Source: an uncultured Verrucomicrobiota bacterium
GTDB taxonomy: Bacteria; Verrucomicrobiota; Verrucomicrobiia; Chthoniobacterales; SZAS-18
Assembly (NCBI GenBank): GCA_937873255.1
Contig: CALMVM010000337.1
Span: forward strand, 1 to 5,269
Direction: 5' to 3'
DNA length: 5,269 nt
Below the pieces are notes generated by a model. It did not search any database and was not told the DNA's origin. It worked only from the letters and a program-made list of their open reading frames with translations. Positions 1-5,269 of the stretch are shown here, in pieces (the first letter of the stretch is position 1; the number at the start of each line of letters is the position of its first letter). The position numbers and the translations under genes were made by a program.

Positions 1-618
1 GCCACGGGCAGGGCGGCGTGGCTGGCCGATCCCGGCATCAACGGCAAATACGACACGCGCCTCGCCGGCTCCAAGGTGCAAAAATTCGACGCGCCCAAGG
101 CGGTGCTGGTTTCCTACATCATCAAGGGCATCCTCAACCAGAAATTGCCCTGGGCGCTGGTGCTGCTGGGGATCATGATCGCGGTGACCCTGGAACTGGC
201 GGGCATCCCGTCGCTGGCGTTCGCGGTGGGCGTGTACATCCCGCTGTCGTCCTCGACGCCGATCTTCGTCGGCGGGGCGATCCGCTGGCTGGTCGATGCG
301 CGTCAGCGCCGGCACCTGCGCTCGCGCCAGATCAAGATGAGCGAGGAGGAAATGGTGGCCGAGAGCGACAAGAGCCCCGGCGTGCTGCTGTCCAGCGGCT
401 ACATCGCGGGCGGGGCGATTGCGGGGATCATCGTGCTTTTCGTGCAAAACGTGCTGACCGGCACCGACACCGCGATCACGAACTGGGCCACCGCCCACAA
501 CCCGTTCTTTACCGGCGACCACGAGGATTTCCTCTCGCTGATCCCCTACGCGTTGCTGTGCGGGTTCCTGTTCCTCGTCGCGCGCGAGAAGCTGCTCGCT
601 CCTCGCCGGCGCGCGTAG
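1..618 (+). CDS. OPT-family oligopeptide transporter, C-terminal part (5' end outside window)
   Basis: The reading frame is open from base 1 to the TAG at 616-618, giving 205 visible residues. It looks like the C-terminal end of an OPT (oligopeptide/YSL-type) integral membrane transporter, a family that imports small peptides or metal chelates by proton symport. The best signature is the stretch at residues 70-99, a PSLAFAVGVYIPLSSSTPIF core followed by VGG and RWLVD, which is typical of prokaryotic OPT C-termini. The preceding segment (DAPKAVLVSYIIKGILNQKLPW, residues 30-51) is also family-like. Four hydrophobic segments are visible, at about 51-70, 71-97, 127-151 and 177-196, joined by a charged loop at 99-124 (RQRRHLRSRQ then SEEEMVAESD). 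The protein ends with a basic tail (PRRRA). Full family members are about 600-700 residues, so roughly two thirds lies upstream. The substrate cannot be read from this part. The peptidase gene downstream on the same strand favours peptides. Family assignment is firm; substrate is inference. Confidence 0.9.
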   Translation, partial: ATGRAAWLADPGINGKYDTRLAGSKVQKFDAPKAVLVSYIIKGILNQKLPWALVLLGIMIAVTLELAGIPSLAFAVGVYIPLSSSTPIFVGGAIRWLVDARQRRHLRSRQIKMSEEEMVAESDKSPGVLLSSGYIAGGAIAGIIVLFVQNVLTGTDTAITNWATAHNPFFTGDHEDFLSLIPYALLCGFLFLVAREKLLAPRRRA

Positions 619-628
619 CAACAACCTT

Positions 629-646
629 TGACAAATCGATTTGTCA
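629..646. promoter_or_regulatory. Perfect 18-bp palindrome, candidate operator upstream of the S46 peptidase gene
   Basis: The sequence TGACAAATCGATTTGTCA equals its own reverse complement over all 18 bases, centred on ATCGAT. It is AT-rich in an otherwise GC-rich region. It lies 10 bp after the transporter stop and about 50 bp before the peptidase ATG. It overlaps a consensus-like -35 hexamer, TTGACA at 628-633. No good -10 sits 16-18 bp further on; TACGAT at 657-662 is 23 bp away, which is too far for a standard sigma-70 pair. The symmetry with no loop suits a dimeric helix-turn-helix repressor or activator better than an RNA hairpin, and no T-run follows. The regulator is not identifiable from the site. 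Confidence 0.55.
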
Positions 647-696
647 CGGCGAGCGGTACGATTCCGCCCCGTCGTCCGTCACGCATTTTGCCGCTT

Positions 697-2793
697 ATGA
701 AAATCCGCGCCGTCTGTCTTCTCGCCCTCGCCGCCGCCGTCCCGTTCGCGTCCGTGCGCGCCGACGAGGGCATGTGGCTTTTCAACGCGCCGCCGACCCA
801 GCAACTCAAGGAAAAATATCACTTCGAGCCGACGGCGGCGTGGCTCGACCACGTGCAAAAGAGCAGCGTGCGCTTCAACTCGGGCGGCAGCGGCTCGTTC
901 GTGTCGGCGAACGGACTCTGCATCACCAACCACCACGTTGGCGCGGATGCGTTGCAGAAGTTCGGCGACGAGCAGCACAACTACCTGCGCGACGGCTTCT
1001 ACGCCAAAACCCAGGCCGAGGAAAAACCCTGTCTCGACCTGGAATTGAACGTCCTCGTGTCCATCGAGGATGTGACGGCGCGCGTCAACGACGCTGTCGC
1101 TGCCCGGGTGAAGGAGTTTGGCCCACAATCCCAAACGGAGGCCGCAGTGGCAGCCCGCCGCGCGATCATCGCCGACATCGAAAAGGAGTCCAAGGACAAG
1201 ACCGGCCTGCGTTCCGACGTGATCACGCTGTATCAAGGCGGCGCGTATCACCTCTACCGTTTCAAGCGCTACACGGATGTGCGGCTGGTCTTCGCGCCGG
1301 AGCAGGGCATCGCCTTTTACGGCGGCGACCCGGATAATTTCGAGTACCCGCGCTTCGACCTGGATATTTGCATCTTCCGCGCCTACGAGAACGGCCAGCC
1401 CGCCCGCCCGGAACAATATCTGAAGTGGAGCGCCAACGGCACGGTCGAGCATGAGCTGACCTTCGTCAGCGGCCATCCCGGATCGACCAGCCGGCAGTTC
1501 ACGCTCGACGAGCTTTCCGCCGTGCGCGATGTCCTCGTGCCGCGCAGCCTCGCGCGGCTCTACCGCCTCGAAACTCTCCTGACCGGTTACAGCAGCCGCA
1601 GCGCCGAAAACGCCCGTCGCGCGCGCGAAGACCTCTTCGGCGTGCAAAACGGCCGCAAGGCGAACGATGGCCGTCTCGGCGGGTTGCTCGACCCCGACCT
1701 CATCGCCAAATATTCCGGGCGCGAAGCCGCCCTGCGCAGCCGCATCGGCGCGGCGTACATGCCCGAGGCCGCTGGCGCTTACAACATCATCGCCGACGCG
1801 GAAAAACAGATCATCGCCATCGCGCCGCGCTTTTCCTACCTCGAAGGCGGTCGCGGTCCGCTCGCCTTCAACAGCGACCTCTTCACCTACGCGCGCACGC
1901 TTTTGCGCGCCGCCGACGAACGCGCCAAGCCCAACGGCGAGCGCCTGCCCGCCTACCGTGAATCCAGCCTGCCCACGCTCGAACTCGCACTCTTCTCCGA
2001 AAAACCGATCTACGACGATCTGGAAGAATTGCTTCTCGCCGATTCGCTGACCGCCTTCGCGGGTGAATTCGGCGCGGGCAATGAAATCGTGCGTCTCGCC
2101 CTCGCCGGCAAGAGCCCCCGCGAACGCGCGCACGACCTCGTCTCGGGCACGAAGCTCAAGGACGCGGCCCTGCGCAAAAAACTCTACGGCGACGACGCGG
2201 CGGCGTTGAAGAATTTCTCCGACCCGATGCTGGACCTCGCCCGCGCCATCGATCCCTACGCTCGCGGCGTGCGCAAGCAGTTCGAGGAACAGGACGAGCG
2301 CAAGAAACAGGCGTACGGCAAAATCGCCTCGGCCCGTTTCGCGCTCGAAGGCACGAGCAATTATCCCGACGCGACTTTCACGCTGCGCCTGTCGTACGGC
2401 CCCGTGGAGGGTTACGAGGAACTCGGCAAGCACGTTCCCGCTTACACGGACCTCGCGGGGCTGTACCAGCGTTCGGCCGAGCATGAGAACCAGCCGCCGT
2501 TCGACCTGCCCCCGCGCTGGGTCGCCGCGAAGGGCAAGCTGGACCTGAAGACGCCGTTCAACTTCGTATCGACGGCCGACATCATCGGCGGAAATTCCGG
2601 CAGCCCGGTGGTCAACAAGGCCGGTGAATTCGTGGGCATCATCTTCGACGGCAATCTCCAGTCGCTGCCGCTCGACTACGCATACACCGACAAGCAGGCG
2701 CGCGCGGTGTCGGTGGATTCGCGCGCGATTATGGAGGCATTGCAGAAGGTGTACGAAGCCGGCCCGCTGGCGGAGGAGTTGATGGGGAAATAA
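697..2793 (+). CDS. S46-family dipeptidyl peptidase (DPP7/DPP11-type serine exopeptidase), secreted
   Basis: This 698-residue enzyme should remove dipeptides from the N-termini of peptides in the periplasm or outside the cell. DPP7 and DPP11 enzymes are about 710-720 residues, so it is full length. Residues 1-22 form a signal peptide (MKIR, a hydrophobic core, then SVRA before DEG). The mature N-terminus DEGMWLFNAPP is typical of the family. The chymotrypsin-like triad is visible: H80 in TNHHV (residues 77-81), probably D223 in PRFDLDICIF, and S634 in GGNSGSP (631-637). The GGDPDNFEYPR block (209-219) is another family hallmark. G652, 18 residues after S634 in FDGN, matches the Gly found in DPP7, while acidic-specific DPP11 has Arg there. 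This predicts hydrophobic rather than Asp/Glu P1 preference. The usual NHHC carries Val instead of Cys here. The in-frame TTG at 628 was rejected as start because it would bury the signal peptide; ATG 697 has no Shine-Dalgarno. The gene may act with the transporter upstream. Confidence 0.95.
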   Translation: MKIRAVCLLALAAAVPFASVRADEGMWLFNAPPTQQLKEKYHFEPTAAWLDHVQKSSVRFNSGGSGSFVSANGLCITNHHVGADALQKFGDEQHNYLRDGFYAKTQAEEKPCLDLELNVLVSIEDVTARVNDAVAARVKEFGPQSQTEAAVAARRAIIADIEKESKDKTGLRSDVITLYQGGAYHLYRFKRYTDVRLVFAPEQGIAFYGGDPDNFEYPRFDLDICIFRAYENGQPARPEQYLKWSANGTVEHELTFVSGHPGSTSRQFTLDELSAVRDVLVPRSLARLYRLETLLTGYSSRSAENARRAREDLFGVQNGRKANDGRLGGLLDPDLIAKYSGREAALRSRIGAAYMPEAAGAYNIIADAEKQIIAIAPRFSYLEGGRGPLAFNSDLFTYARTLLRAADERAKPNGERLPAYRESSLPTLELALFSEKPIYDDLEELLLADSLTAFAGEFGAGNEIVRLALAGKSPRERAHDLVSGTKLKDAALRKKLYGDDAAALKNFSDPMLDLARAIDPYARGVRKQFEEQDERKKQAYGKIASARFALEGTSNYPDATFTLRLSYGPVEGYEELGKHVPAYTDLAGLYQRSAEHENQPPFDLPPRWVAAKGKLDLKTPFNFVSTADIIGGNSGSPVVNKAGEFVGIIFDGNLQSLPLDYAYTDKQARAVSVDSRAIMEALQKVYEAGPLAEELMGK

Positions 2794-2799
2794 CTTGGT

Positions 2800-2819
2800 C
2801 CGGCCGCGTCGGCGGCCGG
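2800..2819 (+). terminator. GC-rich hairpin after the peptidase gene, possible terminator without U-tract
   Basis: A perfect 8-bp stem (CCGGCCGC, loop GTCG, GCGGCCGG) begins 6 bases after the peptidase stop codon. Its position and stability suit a transcript-end structure. No run of T follows, so it does not meet the usual Rho-independent model. It may act with the large inverted repeat just downstream, or only protect the 3' end of the mRNA. Confidence 0.45.
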
Positions 2820-2821
2820 TC

Positions 2822-2942
2822 GTAATAAGGTAGGGATGGCTCTCCGAGCCGTCCGTCGATTTTCCGACGTGGCGCACCGTGCGCACGTTGGTCTTCCAAG
2901 CCAATCGACGGACGGCTCGGAGAGCCCTCCCGACCTTATTAC
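2822..2942. repeat. Long inverted repeat, 40-bp arms with nested hairpins, between convergent genes
   Basis: The left arm (2822-2861) and right arm (2903-2942) are reverse complements at 38 of 40 positions, with mismatches at 2832/2932 and 2837/2927. They flank a 41-bp spacer. Each arm contains its own small palindrome: GGCTC-TCC-GAGCC at 2838-2850 and GGCTC-GGA-GAGCC at 2914-2926. The spacer can also fold, with ACGTG(G)CGCA at 2867-2876 pairing to TGCGCACGT at 2880-2888. Both outer ends read GTAATAAGG inward. The right end therefore contains the TAA stop of the minus-strand LarA-like gene and a second in-frame TAA. The layout resembles a REP/BIME-like palindromic unit or a small non-autonomous element. 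It may also serve as a bidirectional terminator for the converging transcripts. It encodes no protein, and no target-site duplication is evident. Confidence 0.8.
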
Positions 2943-4231
2943 AAAACGCCGCTCGCCCCCGCGGCCGGTTCGCGTAATTGGTACAGCATCTCGCCCGCCT
3001 TGCGAACCAGCAGGACGCCCTCGTCCTCGCGGTCGGCGTAGTCTTCTACGTTGATCGTGTCCGGGTCGCGGTAGCCCATGTTGATGCGTTCACAGATCTC
3101 GCGCGGGATGCGCGTGGCCAGCGTCACGCGCGCGCGGCAGCGCTCCACGCCATCCTCAAACGTGCCGATGCCCCGCACGTGGGTCGAATGCGCCAGCGTG
3201 CCCCACGGCATTTCCCTGAACCGATCCCACTGCTTGAGGAAATAGTCGCGGCAATGGTAGCCGACCGATTCGACGAGCGCCCCGTGGGTCGCGGAAATCT
3301 CGGTGATGTGCGGCGCGTAGATGATGAGTTCGCCGCCGTCGGCCAGCACCGGTTCGAGTTTGTACATGCACTTGCCGCCGGTCCAGAGTTCGTCGTACAT
3401 CGCGGGCGCGCACGAAAGGATCGTGTGGAACGGCCGTTCCCTGTACGTGATGTGCAACTGGCGCGAGAGTTCGCTCGCTTCCTCCCACGCCGACTCGGGA
3501 CTGCCGGCGAACGCCCCGGCCAACTGGTCGCCCTTCACCACGAGGCAGAAGCACAGTTTCGGCACCGTCACCATCGACCCCGCGCGGTCCACGACCTTGC
3601 GCACGGGGGTGTGTTTGTGGCCGATGATCATCGGGTTGGTCACGACCGCGCCGAGCCAGTGGAAGAAATTGAGCACCTCCGGCCCGCTCACGCCGGGAAA
3701 CAAATACTTGTTCCCGCCCGAAAACCCGACGACCTCGTGCGGGAACACCGGCCCGACGATCATGATCTGGTCGTACTCGAACAGCCGCCGGTTGACGCAC
3801 ACCGGCACGTCCATCGAAAATAACCCGCCCGAGAGTGCGCTGATCTCGGCCGCCGGGATCGTGCCGAGCGATTGCAGCGCGTCGGGGTTTTGCCATTCGT
3901 GGTTGACGAACTCCACGCCCCGATAGATCGACACGCGCTCCTCCGCCGTGATGCCCAGTCGTTCGCGGATGGCCGACTCGCTCATGGGTTGGTGAGTGCC
4001 CAGGGCGATCATCACGTCGAATCTTTGCGTCTCGCCGCCGAGTTGCGCATGCAGCGCGCGGAAGAACTGATCCACCGGCGCGGTGCGCGTGGCGTCGGGT
4101 ACGATGAGCAGCACGCTCCGCCCGCGATAATCGGTCGCCGGACACGCGCGGGCGACCAGCGCGCGCACTTCGTCGGCGGAGACGACGCCGTCCGGCGCGG
4201 CGTGGACGGAGAGCACTTCGGAGGAGATCAT
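2939..4231 (-). CDS. LarA-family nickel-dependent 2-hydroxyacid racemase/epimerase (DUF2088-type)
   Basis: The 430-residue protein matches the LarA family in length and motif order. LarA carries a nickel-pincer nucleotide cofactor and inverts the C2 hydroxyl of 2-hydroxyacids by hydride transfer. Visible equivalents of the Lactiplantibacillus plantarum LarA residues are R49 in PDATRTAP (R75, substrate carboxylate), H80 in ALGTHQPM (H108), H165 in PHEVVGFSGGNK (H174), K175 (K184, cofactor attachment) and H191 (H200, nickel ligand). The spacings 165-175-191 match 174-184-200 exactly. All essential residues are present, so the protein should be active if the cell makes the cofactor (LarB, LarC and LarE functions, none in this window). 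Family members also act on malate, phenyllactate, hydroxyglutarate and aldonates. The sugar-acid-type SDR in the same operon makes an aldonate plausible. ATG 4231 lies 4 nt after the previous gene's stop, implying translational coupling. The TAA stop lies in the inverted repeat. Family is firm; substrate is inferred. Confidence 0.9.
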   Translation of the reverse strand: MISSEVLSVHAAPDGVVSADEVRALVARACPATDYRGRSVLLIVPDATRTAPVDQFFRALHAQLGGETQRFDVMIALGTHQPMSESAIRERLGITAEERVSIYRGVEFVNHEWQNPDALQSLGTIPAAEISALSGGLFSMDVPVCVNRRLFEYDQIMIVGPVFPHEVVGFSGGNKYLFPGVSGPEVLNFFHWLGAVVTNPMIIGHKHTPVRKVVDRAGSMVTVPKLCFCLVVKGDQLAGAFAGSPESAWEEASELSRQLHITYRERPFHTILSCAPAMYDELWTGGKCMYKLEPVLADGGELIIYAPHITEISATHGALVESVGYHCRDYFLKQWDRFREMPWGTLAHSTHVRGIGTFEDGVERCRARVTLATRIPREICERINMGYRDPDTINVEDYADREDEGVLLVRKAGEMLYQLREPAAGASGVL

Positions 4232-4235
4232 CGCG

Positions 4236-4511
4236 TCATTCTGTCGGGTCGTCGCCGCCCGTCAACGGCCGGTTCGAGTCCAGGAACGCCGCGATGCCGG
4301 GGCTGCCCTTCTCAAAATCCAACAGGACGTGCTCGCGGCATTTCTCGGTGAGTTCCTTCAACTCCCGGCGGAACTGCGCGACGTTGAATTCGTCGCCGTC
4401 GAGCCGTTTGAGGATCGTTTCCGCGACGACCTGGAGCGCCATCCCGTGCGCGAAGAGATTGATAACTTCGCGCGTCAGCGTGATTTCGAGGTCTTTGGGT
4501 TCTTCGGGCAT
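4236..4511 (-). CDS. Small acidic hypothetical protein (91 aa) between SDR and LarA-like genes
   Basis: I do not recognise this family. The protein has 91 residues and is clearly acidic (19 Asp/Glu against 11 Lys/Arg). It has no signal peptide and no membrane segment, so it is probably cytoplasmic. Two likely amphipathic helices are visible, at about residues 11-37 (TLTREVINLFAHGMALQVVA and following) and 43-65 (VAQFRRELKELTEKCREHVL). A flexible Gly/Asp/Pro-rich tail (84-91) follows. There is one cysteine (C58) and no obvious metal site. It starts at ATG 4511, 4 nt after the SDR stop, and ends 4 nt before the LarA-like start. Such packing argues that it is a real gene of the same operon. It could be a partner or stability subunit for one of the enzymes, but nothing in the sequence shows this. 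No Shine-Dalgarno precedes the start, so reinitiation from the upstream gene is likely. Confidence 0.8.
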   Translation of the reverse strand: MPEEPKDLEITLTREVINLFAHGMALQVVAETILKRLDGDEFNVAQFRRELKELTEKCREHVLLDFEKGSPGIAAFLDSNRPLTGGDDPTE

Positions 4512-4515
4512 GATG

Positions 4516-5269
4516 TTAGATCGTCTGGGACAGAAACCCGCCGTCCACGCGCAGGTCGATCCCGGTCACGAAACCCGCCGCGCGCGCGCTGGCAAGGAAC
4601 ACCGCCGCGCCAACCAGTTCTTCCGACGAGCCGAACCGACCCATCGGCGTATGGCCGAGGATCGACTGCGCGCGCGCTGTCGGCGTGCCGTCCTCGTTGA
4701 AAAGCATCCGCCGGTTCTGTTCGGCGGGGAAAAAACCGGGCGTCAGCGAATTGACCCGCACGCCTCCGGGAGCCCATTCGCGGGCAAGGAATTGCGTCAG
4801 GCTGATGACCGCCGCCTTCGCCGCGCTGTACGCGACCACGCGCGAGAGCGGCAGGTGCGCGGAGACGCTGGCGATGTTGATGATGCTGCCCTTGCCGCGC
4901 GCGGCCATCACGGGGCCGAATTCCTGGCACGGCAGCAGCGCGCCGCCGATGAGGTTCAAATCGAAATTCGCCCGCCAGTCGTCGGGGGCGATGTGCTCGA
5001 AGGCGCGCTCGGGTGTGACCGTCACCTTCGGATCGTTGCCCCCGGCGGCATTGACGAGGACCGTCGGCGCGCCCAGGTCGTCGGCGAGCGCGCGGTGCGC
5101 TTCGGCGAGGCTGGCGGAGGCCATGGCGTCGGCGGTGAAAAATTTCGCTTTCCCGTGGCTCGCGGCATTGATGCGCCCGACGCACGCCTCGCCGCGTTCG
5201 GCGTTGCGGCCGAGGACCGCCACCGTCGCGCCCGCACCGGCGAGACCTTCGGCCAACGCGCCGCCGAGC
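4516..5269 (-). CDS. SDR-family oxidoreductase, D-mannonate oxidoreductase-like (N-terminus outside window)
   Basis: The frame is open at the right edge and gives 250 residues up to the TAA at 4516-4518. Only about 15-25 N-terminal residues, including the first glycines of the nucleotide-binding TGxxxGxG motif, lie outside. Counting from the edge (LGGALAEGLAGAGATVAVLG), the landmarks are NAAGGND (73-79), catalytic-type N105 in FDLNLIG, S134, Y147 and K151 of YSAAK, and PGFFPAEQNR (177-186). The intact N-S-Y-K set shows a working NAD(P)-dependent short-chain dehydrogenase. The NAAGGNDPK block, PGFFPAEQNR, NEDGTPTARAQ, HTPMGRFG and VDGGF closely resemble the SDR D-mannonate oxidoreductases (fructuronate reductases, YjmF-like) of hexuronate catabolism. 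A related sugar-acid or polyol dehydrogenase remains possible. It is the first visible gene of a three-gene operon. TTG at 5254-5256 is not the start, because the fold needs the residues before it. Confidence 0.88.
   Translation of the reverse strand, partial: LGGALAEGLAGAGATVAVLGRNAERGEACVGRINAASHGKAKFFTADAMASASLAEAHRALADDLGAPTVLVNAAGGNDPKVTVTPERAFEHIAPDDWRANFDLNLIGGALLPCQEFGPVMAARGKGSIINIASVSAHLPLSRVVAYSAAKAAVISLTQFLAREWAPGGVRVNSLTPGFFPAEQNRRMLFNEDGTPTARAQSILGHTPMGRFGSSEELVGAAVFLASARAAGFVTGIDLRVDGGFLSQTI

Noticed and set aside
628..662. Sigma-70 promoter TTGACA ... TACGAT
   Set aside because: The -35 is perfect but the spacing is 23 bp, and at 17 bp the sequence is GAGCGG. It is not called as a promoter; only the palindrome is reported.
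628..696. Extended TTG start for the peptidase
   Set aside because: It would add 23 residues before a clear signal peptide and would put the operator-like palindrome inside the coding region. ATG 697 gives a normal exported protein.
697..765. Lipoprotein signal (lipobox) at the peptidase N-terminus
   Set aside because: The only Cys (C7) comes before the hydrophobic core, not after it. The VRA-DEG site fits ordinary signal peptidase I cleavage.
18..1337. 439-codon plus-strand frame overlapping the transporter and the peptidase
   Set aside because: It is a +1 shadow of two recognisable genes, running across their junction. The product is rich in Arg, Pro and Gly with no domain.
679..2904. 741-codon open frame on the minus strand, antisense to the whole peptidase gene
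   Set aside because: Long antisense frames are common opposite GC-rich genes. The translation is low-complexity (rich in Arg, Ala, Val, Glu, Gly), shows no family motif, and opposes a protein with a full catalytic triad.
2978..3823. 281-codon plus-strand frame (and other frames at 3156-4145 and 3321-3926) opposite or within the LarA-like gene
   Set aside because: These are shadow frames. The minus-strand LarA frame holds every expected motif with exact spacing, while these products are compositionally biased and featureless.
4475..5185. 236-codon minus-strand frame overlapping the SDR gene
   Set aside because: It is an out-of-frame, Arg-rich translation of the SDR gene, whose own frame carries the complete N-S-Y-K active site.

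Overview
This is a high-GC bacterial window with no RNA genes, transposase genes or CRISPR arrays. It holds two gene sets that converge on a short, repeat-filled intergenic region at about 2794-2938. The taxon cannot be fixed from one window. The gene families, the GC-rich codon use, the lack of Shine-Dalgarno motifs at all three visible starts and the structured intergenic repeat would suit a Verrucomicrobiota- or Acidobacteriota-like organism. That is inference only.

Plus strand, left half. The window opens inside the C-terminal part of an OPT-family oligopeptide transporter (1-618). After 78 bp comes a complete, signal-peptide-bearing S46 dipeptidyl peptidase (697-2793). The gap between them contains a perfect 18-bp palindrome (629-646), a candidate operator. 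A secreted enzyme that releases dipeptides next to a peptide importer suggests peptide scavenging.

Convergence zone, 2794-2938. A compact GC-rich hairpin (2800-2819) follows the peptidase stop. Next is a near-perfect inverted repeat with 40-bp arms (2822-2861 and 2903-2942, 38 of 40 paired), which has smaller hairpins nested in each arm and in the spacer. Its right end overlaps the stop codon of the minus-strand gene.

Minus strand, right half. Three genes are packed with 4-nt gaps and read from right to left. They are an SDR oxidoreductase of the D-mannonate oxidoreductase type (4516 to the right edge, missing only its extreme N-terminus), an unrecognised acidic 91-residue protein (4236-4511), and a LarA-family nickel-pincer hydroxyacid racemase/epimerase with all key cofactor and catalytic residues (2939-4231). 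A sugar-acid dehydrogenase beside a LarA homologue suggests that the LarA-like enzyme epimerises C2 of an aldonate, for example D-gluconate/D-mannonate, rather than lactate. This operon is the most interesting part of the window.
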